Source: Lachnospiraceae bacterium
GTDB lineage: Bacteria > Bacillota > Clostridia > Lachnospirales > Lachnospiraceae
Length of the DNA stretch: 8,460 nt
Assembly: GCA_017613225.1 (NCBI GenBank)
Contig: JAGAEH010000175.1
Coordinates: forward strand, 1-8,460
Direction: 5' to 3'
A model generated the notes under the pieces. That model was not told the DNA's origin. It saw nothing but the letters and a program-made list of their open reading frames with translations, and did no database searches. Position 1 is the stretch's first letter, and the number at the start of each line of letters is the position of its first letter. This document shows, one piece after another, positions 1 through 6,632 of the stretch. The position numbers were made by a program, and so were the translations under genes.

Positions 1-83
1 AACTTCTTATCCTGCGAAAAGAGTTTCAGCATCTCCTCGCTGGCATAACGCTTCGATAAAGGGCTTACATATTGATCCGTCAT
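1..83 (-). CDS. purB: Adenylosuccinate lyase, N-terminal fragment (runs off the window)
   Basis: Only the first 27 codons are present. The peptide begins MTDQYVSPLSKRYASEEM, which matches the conserved start of clostridial adenylosuccinate lyases (the YxSPLSxRYAS motif, followed by a short acidic/basic helix). The enzyme is cytoplasmic and cleaves adenylosuccinate to AMP and SAICAR to AICAR in purine synthesis; it belongs to the fumarase/aspartase superfamily. None of the catalytic residues lie inside the window, so the call rests on the N-terminus alone. The start is well supported: a perfect AGGAGG (minus strand, 91-96) sits 7 bases upstream of the ATG. A large inverted repeat ends about 14 bases upstream of that ribosome site, separating purB from the sigma-like gene. 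No clear promoter was found in the remaining upstream sequence. Confidence 0.88.
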   Translation of the reverse strand, partial: MTDQYVSPLSKRYASEEMLKLFSQDKK

Positions 84-108
84 GATAGAACCTCCTGTTC
101 TCACCTGT

Positions 109-270
109 CTATGCACGCTTTGACGCAGATGCGGCTGCTTCAGACACGCTCGCGCTTGGCGCTTTGTCGTAACGGTACTAAGCTCGAGCGGCGCAGAGCT
201 TGCTCTCGCTAAGTGCCGACGAGTCGCGACAGTCTTCAGCAGCTTCGCATCTTCGTCTTCAGCGTTCTAT
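109..270. repeat. Composite nested imperfect inverted repeat between the sigma-like gene and purB
   Basis: Several pairs of arms nest around one centre. The outermost arms, 110-119 and 261-269, pair at about 8 positions. The main arms, 122-145 and 232-257, match at 21 of 24 positions with a 2-base bulge. Next come TGTCG (165-169) with CGACA (227-231), then CGGTACTAAGC (173-183) with GCTAAGTGCCG (208-218), 9 of 11 paired. A central AGAG-CTTG-CTCT hairpin lies at 195-206, and a small side hairpin, GCGC-TTG-GCGC, at 152-162. The whole unit could fold into one long branched stem in RNA or a cruciform in DNA. The outermost right arm contains the stop codon (267-269) of the sigma-like gene. There is no long T-run, so it is not a textbook terminator. 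The form resembles a MITE-like or REP-like dispersed intergenic palindrome. I have an impression of related sequences in Lachnospiraceae genomes but cannot confirm copy number here. Confidence 0.7.
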
Positions 271-866
271 TTCCATCCGTCCCTCAAGGGGTTTCCGTTA
301 AAGTCTTCTTCCTGATCATTTTCATCGGGGTTCGCGTCCCCGCGTTCGATGGCGCTCTGGCTCACCCGGATGATGTACTCGATCTCATCCTCCGTCAGCC
401 CGGTCTCCCGCACCAGTTCTTCCATGGTGGCAGGCCGCCCCTCCCTCTGTTCGAATTCCACGGTGGTCTCAAACAGGTGGTTGGCCTCCCTGGCAAAGCG
501 GATGGCCGCCGCGTCGGCCACTTCCTCCTCCTTCAGCAGCGCTTCAATGGCGTCCCGGACGCTCTGTTCCAGGTGCCTGCGGAAGGCGGGAACGTCCATG
601 GTTCCCGGCTGTGCGGCAGCCTCGTCAATGGCGGAGAGCATGGCCATGTTCCCCTCCTGGATCAGGTCGTTTAAGGAAGAACCGAAATCCTCGTAGTCCG
701 TCACGCATTCCAGCACGAAACGGAGATTTCCCTCCGCCAGTCTCTCCCGGGCGGAGGATACGCCGTATTTCAGCTGTTCCAAAAGCTCCTCCTCTTCCGC
801 CTCTTCCAGCGGTTGGATCCCGTCCAGCTCCGCCAGATAGATCGAAAGCATGTCTTTATCCTGCAT
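267..866 (-). CDS. Sigma-70-like protein lacking region 4
   Basis: A roughly 200-residue acidic protein resembling the N-terminal two thirds of a group 1/2 sigma factor. Residues 5-36 (YLAELDGIQPL, then a run of acidic residues) fit region 1.2. Residues 39-82 (ARERLAEGNLRFV and LNDLIQEGNMAML) fit regions 2.1-2.2, the part that in sigma-70 holds the RNA polymerase beta' coiled coil. Residues 91-115 stand where 2.3-2.4 should be, but the aromatic-rich FSTYATWWIRQAI signature that melts and reads the -10 element is gone. Residues 143-171 (GRPATMEELVRETGLTEDEI) fit region 3. The protein ends after an acidic stretch, so the helix-turn-helix of region 4, which reads the -35 element, is absent. It is the third gene of the lepA-hemW operon. 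GGAGG favours the second of two adjacent ATGs; residue numbers count from the first. It may bind core polymerase without recognising promoters, or be a degenerating sigma factor; the function is unknown. Confidence 0.8.
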   Translation of the reverse strand: MQDKDMLSIYLAELDGIQPLEEAEEEELLEQLKYGVSSARERLAEGNLRFVLECVTDYEDFGSSLNDLIQEGNMAMLSAIDEAAAQPGTMDVPAFRRHLEQSVRDAIEALLKEEEVADAAAIRFAREANHLFETTVEFEQREGRPATMEELVRETGLTEDEIEYIIRVSQSAIERGDANPDENDQEEDFNGNPLRDGWK

Positions 867-872
867 CATGGG

Positions 873-877
873 CCTCC
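873..877 (-). promoter_or_regulatory. Ribosome binding site choosing the sigma-like start
   Basis: GGAGG lies one base after the hemW stop codon (TGA, 879-881). It is 3 bases from the ATG at 869 and 6 bases from the adjacent ATG at 866, so the second ATG is the better start. Its place immediately after the stop suggests translational coupling with hemW. Confidence 0.65.
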
Positions 878-878
878 G

Positions 879-2027
879 TCAAAGCAAAAAGTCGGCCAGG
901 ATCCGGTTGCTCACGTCGATGCCCTTGTCCGTCAGGCGGATGCGCTCATCGACCTCTTCCAGATGTCCCGATCTCTTATATTTGTCCACCACGTTCTTAT
1001 AGACGGATTCAAACCGCACGTGGAACATCTCTTCAAAATCCGCCTTGGCCACGCCGTCCGCCATGCGCAGGCCCAGGAACATGAATTCCTCCATGGCCCG
1101 CTTTTCCGGCCGCACCGGCTGCATGCGGAATCCCGCGTAGGAGTTGGGCGCGTGTTCGATGTACTCCTCCATGTCCGACGGATTGGAAAACCGTTTCCCG
1201 CCCAGGTAGGACGCGGCCCCCAGGCCGAAACCCAGGTATTCCTGCATGGTCCAGTACTTGATATTGTGGCGGCTCTCCTTCCCCTTCTTCGCGTGGTTGG
1301 AGAACTCGTATCGGCGGTAGCCCATGTCCCCCAGATAGTCGTTTGCGAAGCGGTACATGGCCCGTTCCTCCGCCTCGCCGGGCAGGAGCTTCTTTCCGGC
1401 TTCCGATCCGTAGCGGTAATGGAAGGGCGTATTCTTTTCGATGATCAGGCTGTAGGCCGAGATGTGGTCCGGCTGCAGTCCCACCACCGTCTCCAGGGTC
1501 TGCTTCCAGCTCTTTATGTCCTGTCCGGGGATCCCGAAGATCAGGTCCACATTGATGTTGGCGAAGCCGTTCCTTCTGGCCAGCCTGTAATTGTTTTCGA
1601 AGGCGGCGTAATCGTGGATGCGCCCCAGGGTCTTCAGCTCCCTTTCGTTGGCGGACTGCAGGCCGAGGGAGAGGCGGTTGAATCCCGCCTTCACGTAGCT
1701 CTTCAGCTTCTTTTCATCCAGGGTCCCGGGGTTGCATTCGATGGTGGCCTCCACCTCGTCGGCAAAAGAAAAGACTTCCCGGAGCCGGTCCATGATCTTC
1801 GCCACCAGCGTGGGGGAGATGATGGAAGGCGTGCCTCCGCCGAAAAAGACCGTGTCCACCATGAACAGGTCTCCCACGGGCTCGTAGCTGCGGATCTCCT
1901 TCAGCAGGGCGCGCACGTACTTTGACTGTTCATCCACCCCCGCGGGGGCCGAAAGAAAGTCGCAATAGCCGCATTTTTCCACACAAAAAGGAATGTGGAC
2001 GTATATTCCAAGCGGTCGTTTTATCAT
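879..2027 (-). CDS. hemW: HemW, radical SAM heme chaperone (HemN-like)
   Basis: A 382-residue cytoplasmic radical SAM protein of normal family length. C15-x3-C19-x2-C22 is the 4Fe-4S cluster motif, GGGTPS (63-68) the SAM-binding segment, and ECNPGTL (97-103), NRLSLGLQS and DLIFGIPGQ follow as expected of the HemN/HemW fold. Residue 24 is Phe where true coproporphyrinogen dehydrogenase HemN has a fourth cysteine, and the HemW-type HNxxYW motif is present (H254-W259). This points to HemW, which in characterised bacteria binds heme and delivers it to target proteins, rather than to a heme biosynthesis enzyme. Such genes are often labelled oxygen-independent coproporphyrinogen III oxidase. The C-terminal part, after about residue 300, fits the winged-helix HemN_C domain. 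It starts 8 bases after the lepA stop with only a weak purine-rich ribosome site inside the lepA end, so translational coupling is likely. Confidence 0.93.
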   Translation of the reverse strand: MIKRPLGIYVHIPFCVEKCGYCDFLSAPAGVDEQSKYVRALLKEIRSYEPVGDLFMVDTVFFGGGTPSIISPTLVAKIMDRLREVFSFADEVEATIECNPGTLDEKKLKSYVKAGFNRLSLGLQSANERELKTLGRIHDYAAFENNYRLARRNGFANINVDLIFGIPGQDIKSWKQTLETVVGLQPDHISAYSLIIEKNTPFHYRYGSEAGKKLLPGEAEERAMYRFANDYLGDMGYRRYEFSNHAKKGKESRHNIKYWTMQEYLGFGLGAASYLGGKRFSNPSDMEEYIEHAPNSYAGFRMQPVRPEKRAMEEFMFLGLRMADGVAKADFEEMFHVRFESVYKNVVDKYKRSGHLEEVDERIRLTDKGIDVSNRILADFLL

Positions 2028-2035
2028 TAATGGTA

Positions 2036-3850
2036 TTATTCCTCTTCCAGCTTTAAAACACTCATGAAGGCCTTCTGGGGCACTTCCACATTGCCGATCT
2101 GGCGCATGCGCTTCTTGCCTTCCTTCTGCTTCTCCAGCAGCTTGCGCTTACGGGTGATGTCGCCGCCGTAGCACTTGGCCAGCACGTCCTTCCGGACGGC
2201 CTTCACGGTCTCCCGGGCGATGATCTTGCTGCCGATGGCCGCCTGGATCGGGATCTCGAACAGGTGGCGGGGGATCTCTTCCTTCAGCTTTTCGCACATC
2301 TTCCGGCCCCGTTCGTAGGCGGTTTCGGCATGTACGATGAAGGACAGGGCGTCCACCTCTTCCCGGTTGATCAGGATGTCCAGCTTCTCCATGTCGGAGC
2401 GTTCATAGCCTTTCAGTTCATAGTCAAAGGACGCGTAGCCCCTGGAGCGGGACTTCAGCGCGTCGAAAAAGTCGTAGATGATCTCGTTTAACGGCAGCTC
2501 GTACTTGATCAGGGCGCGGGTGGCTTCGATGTACTCCATGCCCAGGTACTTGCCGCGGCGCTGGTTGCACAGATCCATGATGGCGCCGATGTACTCGGTG
2601 CGCACCATGATCTCGCCGTTCACCACCGGCTCCTCGATGTACTCGATCAGCGTGGGATCCGGCAGATTGGTGGGGTTTGTCAGATCGATCACCGTTCCGT
2701 CCGTCTTATGGACTTTGTAGATGACGCTGGGAGCGGTGGTGACCAGGTCCAGATTGTATTCCCGCTCCAGACGTTCCTGGACGATCTCCAGGTGCAGCAG
2801 TCCCAGAAATCCGCAGCGGAAGCCGAAGCCCAAAGCCACGGAGGTCTCGGGTTCATACTGCAGGGCGGCGTCGTTCAGCTGCAGCTTCTCCAGCGCGTCC
2901 CGCAGGTCCGGATACTTGGCGCCGTCGGCGGGATACATGCCGCAGAACACCATTGGCAGCGCGGCCTTGTAGCCCGGCAGCGGCTGCACACAGGGACGGT
3001 CCTTTTGTGTTATGGTATCGCCCACGCGGGTGTCCCGCACCGTCTTGATGCTGGCAGTCAGATAGCCCACCATGCCGGCCGAAAGCTCCTCGCAGGGGAT
3101 GAACTGTCCCGCGCCGAAATAGCCCACTTCCACCACCTCGAAGACGGCGCCGCTGGACATCATCAGCACTTCCATGCCCTTGCGGACCCGGCCGTTGCGC
3201 ACGCGGAAGAACACGATGGCGCCCTTGTAGGGGTCGTACACCGAGTCAAAGATCAGCGCCTGCAGAGGCTCGTCGGGATCGCCATCCGGCGCCGGCAGCC
3301 GTTCCACCACGGCCTCCAGCACCTGCTCCATGTTCAGGCCGGTCTTGGCCGAGACCTGAGGCGCGTCCTCCGCCGGCAGGCCGATCACGTCCTCGATCTC
3401 CGCGATGACGCGCTGCGGCTCGGCGCTGGGCAGGTCGATCTTGTTGATGACGGGCAGGATCTCCAGGTCGTGGTCCAGCGCCAGATAGACGTTGGCCAGC
3501 GTCTGGGCCTCGATGCCCTGGGCAGCGTCCACCACCAGGATGGCGCCGTCGCAGGCCGCCAGGCTGCGGGAGACCTCGTAATTAAAGTCCACATGGCCGG
3601 GAGTATCGATCAGATTGAACATGTAATCCAGGCCATCCTGGGCCTTATAGATCAGCCGGACCGCCTGTGACTTGATGGTGATGCCGCGCTCCCGCTCCAG
3701 GTCCATGTTGTCCAGGACCTGGGACTGCATTTCACGGGATGAAAGGAGTCCCGTCATTTCGATCATGCGGTCCGCCAGCGTGGACTTGCCGTGATCGATG
3801 TGCGCGATGATACAAAAGTTTCTGATCCTCTCCTGCGGAATGTGTTCCAT
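2036..3850 (-). CDS. lepA: Elongation factor 4 (LepA), ribosome-associated GTPase
   Basis: A full-length 604-residue translational GTPase. All five G motifs are visible: AHIDHGKST (16-24), RGITIK (55-60), DTPGH (82-86), NKID (136-139) and SAKTG (167-171). These are followed by EF-G-like domains 2, 3 and 5 and the LepA-specific C-terminal domain, whose hallmark stretch (YGGDITRKRKLLEKQKEG, then KKRMRQIG) lies near the end. The protein acts on the ribosome in the cytoplasm; proposed roles include back-translocation and assisting 30S assembly. The start is supported by AGGCAGG (3857-3863), 6 bases upstream, and by the normal family N-terminus. It is the first gene of the lepA-hemW-sigma-like operon and has its own promoter just upstream. 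lepA-hemW is a common Firmicutes pair, often followed by hrcA-grpE-dnaK, which is not the case here. Confidence 0.98.
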   Translation of the reverse strand: MEHIPQERIRNFCIIAHIDHGKSTLADRMIEMTGLLSSREMQSQVLDNMDLERERGITIKSQAVRLIYKAQDGLDYMFNLIDTPGHVDFNYEVSRSLAACDGAILVVDAAQGIEAQTLANVYLALDHDLEILPVINKIDLPSAEPQRVIAEIEDVIGLPAEDAPQVSAKTGLNMEQVLEAVVERLPAPDGDPDEPLQALIFDSVYDPYKGAIVFFRVRNGRVRKGMEVLMMSSGAVFEVVEVGYFGAGQFIPCEELSAGMVGYLTASIKTVRDTRVGDTITQKDRPCVQPLPGYKAALPMVFCGMYPADGAKYPDLRDALEKLQLNDAALQYEPETSVALGFGFRCGFLGLLHLEIVQERLEREYNLDLVTTAPSVIYKVHKTDGTVIDLTNPTNLPDPTLIEYIEEPVVNGEIMVRTEYIGAIMDLCNQRRGKYLGMEYIEATRALIKYELPLNEIIYDFFDALKSRSRGYASFDYELKGYERSDMEKLDILINREEVDALSFIVHAETAYERGRKMCEKLKEEIPRHLFEIPIQAAIGSKIIARETVKAVRKDVLAKCYGGDITRKRKLLEKQKEGKKRMRQIGNVEVPQKAFMSVLKLEEE

Positions 3851-3879
3851 GTGATACCTGCCTTTTCGTTAACAGAAAC

Positions 3880-3908
3880 ATTATAATGGATTATGGGCAG
3901 GGGGGCAA
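3880..3908 (-). promoter_or_regulatory. Sigma-A-type promoter for lepA-hemW-sigma-like operon
   Basis: On the minus strand a perfect -10 box TATAAT (3885-3880) lies 17 bases downstream of a 4-of-6 -35 box TTGCCC (3908-3903). The -10 is 29 bases upstream of the lepA ATG, leaving an untranslated leader of about 20 bases with room for the ribosome site. The -35 begins about 10 bases after the stop codon of the upstream phosphatase gene, so lepA can be transcribed independently even if read-through occurs. No operator or riboswitch is visible in the leader. Confidence 0.7.
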
Positions 3909-3917
3909 GAATCGTTT

Positions 3918-4739
3918 TTATTTCTTCTGACCTTTGTGAAACAGCTTCCGCACCGATTTCTTCCCCCACTGTTTCAGGGACAGCCGTCTTTTTGCCCTGT
4001 AGTAACGGAAAGCGTCCCGGCCCGCCGCGTAATCCTCCAGGCACATGCAGCAGAGGCCCAGGCCGATGGCGCCGTCTTTCCGGGGGATCCTGGCGCAGCC
4101 CAGGTCGATGTTGACCAGATGATACTCCGGCAGATCCGCGGCAGTCATGACAGGCCCTTCAGGCCCCTCCACAGGCTCCGCGAAATACTGCACCGGAACA
4201 TGGCCGATCACGTGGGTACGGCCGTCCTTCAGATAATCCTCGAACTCCACGTGCTGCTTTTCCCGCCAGGGAGAATTCCAGACGGTATCATAGACCTGTC
4301 CGTCCGGAACGTCCTTCCAGAGCACGGTGCCCTTGTCCGCCAGAAAATAGGAATGGGAAAGCAGGAACGTAACGCCGCCCGCCTCCACTTCCAGCTGCAG
4401 GGGGCGGCTGTGGATAAAGTCCATGATCTTCTGCTGGGTCTCCTCCGACAGAGCCTTAAACTGCCCCCAGGTGACGCTGCCGCTGTTGGCGGGTTTGAAC
4501 CAGCGGCCGCTTTGAGTATCTCCCGCGGCGTAATCCGCCATCAGCCACTCATGATTGCCCAGCAGGCAGACCACGTTGGGATCTTCCATCACGTCCAGAA
4601 ACAGCGGGAAGATCTCCGGGCCGCGGTCCAGCAGGTCGCCCAGAATGTAGAGTACGTCGCCCTCTCCCAGCTGAAGATCGGCTTTCATTCTTTTATACAG
4701 TTCATATTGTCCGTGGATATCGCTGCAGACGTAGTGCAT
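3918..4739 (-). CDS. Calcineurin-like metallophosphatase (PPP/ApaH-like)
   Basis: A protein of about 273 residues with the PPP-type metallophosphoesterase motifs in order (numbered from the first of two ATGs): SDIHG (7-11, D8 and H10 as metal ligands), GDLLDRG (35-41), GNHE (62-65), a histidine at 130 (LLSH) and GHVPV (180-184, H181). These residues form the di-metal site used to hydrolyse phosphomonoesters or dinucleoside polyphosphates. Relatives are annotated as serine/threonine protein phosphatases or bis(5'-nucleosyl)-tetraphosphatases; the substrate cannot be decided from sequence. The last 26 or so residues are strongly basic (for example RRLSLKQWGKKSVRKLFHK), an extension beyond the core fold that might bind nucleic acid or membrane. 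GGAG spacing favours the second ATG. A TATTAT box at 4757-4762 could be a -10, but no good -35 is present. It lies downstream of the eamA-like gene on the same strand and has no obvious pathway link to it. Confidence 0.87.
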   Translation of the reverse strand: MHYVCSDIHGQYELYKRMKADLQLGEGDVLYILGDLLDRGPEIFPLFLDVMEDPNVVCLLGNHEWLMADYAAGDTQSGRWFKPANSGSVTWGQFKALSEETQQKIMDFIHSRPLQLEVEAGGVTFLLSHSYFLADKGTVLWKDVPDGQVYDTVWNSPWREKQHVEFEDYLKDGRTHVIGHVPVQYFAEPVEGPEGPVMTAADLPEYHLVNIDLGCARIPRKDGAIGLGLCCMCLEDYAAGRDAFRYYRAKRRLSLKQWGKKSVRKLFHKGQKK

Positions 4740-4745
4740 CATGTT

Positions 4746-4750
4746 CTCCT
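4746..4750 (-). promoter_or_regulatory. Ribosome binding site choosing the phosphatase start
   Basis: AGGAG lies 3 bases from the ATG at 4742 and 6 bases from the adjacent ATG at 4739. The second ATG has the usual spacing and is the likelier start. The same double-ATG layout occurs at the sigma-like gene. Confidence 0.6.
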
Positions 4751-4794
4751 AACGGTATAATATTTGCTTCTATCGCGCCGGAAAGCGCTCTGTT

Positions 4795-5676
4795 TTATTC
4801 TTTATCAGCCGCCTGTGCCTTATGCTTCCCCGTCTCCAGATTGTAGTAGATCAGCGCCGCCAGGATCAGCAGGTATCCGATGATCTTCGCCGGTCCCAGG
4901 GGCTCTTTCGCCACCACCAGGCCCAGGATGCTGGCCACCAGCGGATTCACAACGGTAAAGACCGCCGCGGTCTCCGAAGGCAGGTATTTCTGCCCCACGG
5001 GCTGGAAAGCGAAGCCAAAGCAGCTGCAGACCAGCGCCAACATCAGCACCATGAACCATTCTCTGCCGCTTGCGGGCAGAGCAAAGTCGCCTTTGATCAA
5101 CGCCGCTGCCAGCGCGATGAGCCCCATCACGCCGATCTGGATGATGCCGATGGTGAGAGGGTCGCCCTTTGCCGCCACCTTCTCCGTGGCGATGATGCAC
5201 ACGCCATAGGACAGAGCCGCGCTGATGGTTAGCAGCAGGTAGGGATTGAAGCTGTCCGTCACCTGGCTCAGGGACAGGAAGCCCACGCCGATCACGGCGA
5301 TCAGCGCGCACAGCAGCGTCTTGGTCTTCGGCCTGGTCCGCGTCAGCAGCGCAACATAGATCGGCACCAGGATGATGGCCATGTTCTCGATAAAGGCCGC
5401 CACGCCGGAGTCCACCCGGCGCAGGCCGTACATCTCGCAGAACATGCAGACCATGTAGAGGACGCCCAGGATGATTCCGCCCTTCAGACTTTCCCTGCTG
5501 CAGGCCAGCACCTTTTTGCGGAATACGAGGGCCAGCACCAGAAAGGCTGTCAGAAAGCGCACTGCCATGATATTCTCCGGCGTCTGCGTCGCCAGCAGAG
5601 TTTTTGAAAAGATAAAGGACGTTCCCCTCGCCGCGAATACGGCGAGCAGGAGCAGTTTTGCACCGGTCTTGCTCAT
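4795..5676 (-). CDS. EamA/DMT-superfamily transporter
   Basis: A 293-residue integral membrane protein with about ten hydrophobic helices, roughly at residues 7-25, 34-52, 65-83, 91-111, 118-137, 144-163, 171-192, 204-225, 233-255 and 262-280. It has the internal two-fold repeat of the drug/metabolite transporter superfamily. The end of the second repeat (AVFTVVNPLVASILGLVVAKE at about 229-249, then PLGPAKIIGYLLILAAL) is characteristic of EamA domains. The N- and C-termini are short and charged, and there is no signal peptide. Characterised relatives export amino acids, nucleosides or other small metabolites; this substrate is unknown. The start is set by an ATG with GGAG 9 bases upstream. 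It follows the metallo-beta-lactamase gene by 56 bases on the same strand, so the two may be cotranscribed; no terminator or clear promoter is seen between them. Confidence 0.92.
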   Translation of the reverse strand: MSKTGAKLLLLAVFAARGTSFIFSKTLLATQTPENIMAVRFLTAFLVLALVFRKKVLACSRESLKGGIILGVLYMVCMFCEMYGLRRVDSGVAAFIENMAIILVPIYVALLTRTRPKTKTLLCALIAVIGVGFLSLSQVTDSFNPYLLLTISAALSYGVCIIATEKVAAKGDPLTIGIIQIGVMGLIALAAALIKGDFALPASGREWFMVLMLALVCSCFGFAFQPVGQKYLPSETAAVFTVVNPLVASILGLVVAKEPLGPAKIIGYLLILAALIYYNLETGKHKAQAADKE

Positions 5677-5732
5677 GGTCCAACGCTCCGATGTTCTTAA
5701 GTCAAAGGTTGTTTAAACGCAGCTGAATCGTC

Positions 5733-6560
5733 TTAAAGCGTAACGCTCTCCCCGCAGTGCAGATAGTGCAGCTGCTCTCCCATCACAGCCTTCATCCAGG
5801 CATAGGGCTCTTCTCCCGTGCAGTGGCAGGTATAAAACTGTGCCGGGAGCTGTGTCAGCGCCTCAGCCGTCTGCTCCGCGTAGTTCCTGTCCGCATCCCC
5901 ATAGGGCACGCCGTGGCGCATCAGGTGGAAGCCGCCGAATACCGCGTCCGGCATGCCGCCGTACAGCTTAGCAAATCGCTCCAGCACGTTCAGCACGCCG
6001 TGGTGGGCGCAGCCGGAAAACAGATAACGCTTTTCTCCCTGGGAGATCACCAGGCACATCTCGTGGGCGAAATCATCCCGTACAAGGCCGTCCGCGCCGT
6101 CCATCATCAGGTGGCCGTTGGTGGGCGGCATGGGATGCTGATACCCGATGCCGGAGAACACGGAAAGCTCCGGATCGATGTCCAGTTTCTCTCCCGCGCA
6201 TACCAGGCGTTCATTATACTGCCGCAGAGCCTCCGGAAGGCCGATGTAATGAGGCCCGTCCGCCCGCAGGGAATAGTGCCCTTCGAACATGGACTTCAGC
6301 AGATAGACCTTCGCCCTGTCGTTGACCGCCAGAAAGGCCGGCAGACCTCCGCCGTGATCCGAGTGGCCGTGGCTCAGGAAAGCCGTGTCCACCGCTGTCA
6401 GGTCCACGCCCAGCACCGCAGAGTTCTTCATCACCAGTTCGCTGGCGCCTGCATCAAACAGGAGCCTGTGCGCCTCCGTCTCGATATAAAAACTCAGGCC
6501 GTGCTCAGTGCCGCAGCCTGCAAGGCCTTCCATGTTTTCCACCAAGGTGATAATACGCAT
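5733..6560 (-). CDS. Metallo-beta-lactamase-fold hydrolase, COG1237-like
   Basis: A 275-residue soluble protein with the metal-binding motif HGHSDHGGGL (H64, H66, D68, H69). Further motifs are AHE (165-167), FSGCAHHGVLN (181-191, H186), GGFHL (209-213) and a C-terminal CHCTGEE (235-241). This order, especially GCAHxGxxN and the CTG segment, fits the group often labelled 7,8-dihydropterin-6-methyl-4-(beta-D-ribofuranosyl)-aminobenzene-5'-phosphate synthase. That name derives from the methanopterin pathway and is unlikely to describe the role in a clostridium; 'MBL-fold metallohydrolase' is the safe name. No signal peptide is present, so it is probably cytoplasmic. The start is well set: GGAGGG (6566-6571) is 5 bases upstream of the ATG. 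A terminator hairpin lies about 75 bases upstream, so the gene should have its own promoter, though none is convincing. It may share a transcript with the eamA-like transporter. Confidence 0.88.
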   Translation of the reverse strand: MRIITLVENMEGLAGCGTEHGLSFYIETEAHRLLFDAGASELVMKNSAVLGVDLTAVDTAFLSHGHSDHGGGLPAFLAVNDRAKVYLLKSMFEGHYSLRADGPHYIGLPEALRQYNERLVCAGEKLDIDPELSVFSGIGYQHPMPPTNGHLMMDGADGLVRDDFAHEMCLVISQGEKRYLFSGCAHHGVLNVLERFAKLYGGMPDAVFGGFHLMRHGVPYGDADRNYAEQTAEALTQLPAQFYTCHCTGEEPYAWMKAVMGEQLHYLHCGESVTL

Positions 6561-6632
6561 GCTTTCCCTCCGACGTTGAGATCTTCACAAAGCTTACCAC
6601 AGAATCGCCAAAGCCGCCATAGGATCCGAATA

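Noticed and set aside
97..266. Possible riboswitch or T-box leader for purB
   Set aside because: No conserved purine-riboswitch, PRPP or T-box sequence was recognised; the gap is accounted for by the nested inverted repeat.
213..674. Plus-strand open frame covering part of the inverted repeat and the sigma-like gene
   Set aside because: Its first part is repeat sequence and the rest is antisense to the sigma-like gene; no ribosome site or domain supports it.
813..1925. Plus-strand open frame of 370 codons opposite hemW
   Set aside because: It is the antisense shadow of hemW. The translation is His/Val/Leu/Gln-rich, without domain motifs or a ribosome site, and the minus-strand gene is unequivocal.
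2708..3670. Plus-strand open frame of 320 codons opposite lepA
   Set aside because: It is opposite a fully conserved LepA frame; its low-complexity His/Gln/Val/Asp composition is typical of antisense frames in GC-rich genes.
4756..4785. Possible promoter for the phosphatase gene (TATTAT on the minus strand at 4757-4762)
   Set aside because: No reasonable -35 box lies at 16-18 bases, and the implied start point would fall on the ribosome site; too weak to list.
4820..5683. Second minus-strand frame of 287 codons overlapping the eamA-like gene
   Set aside because: It is an out-of-frame Arg/Gly/His-rich translation; the overlapping frame has clear membrane helices and EamA repeats.
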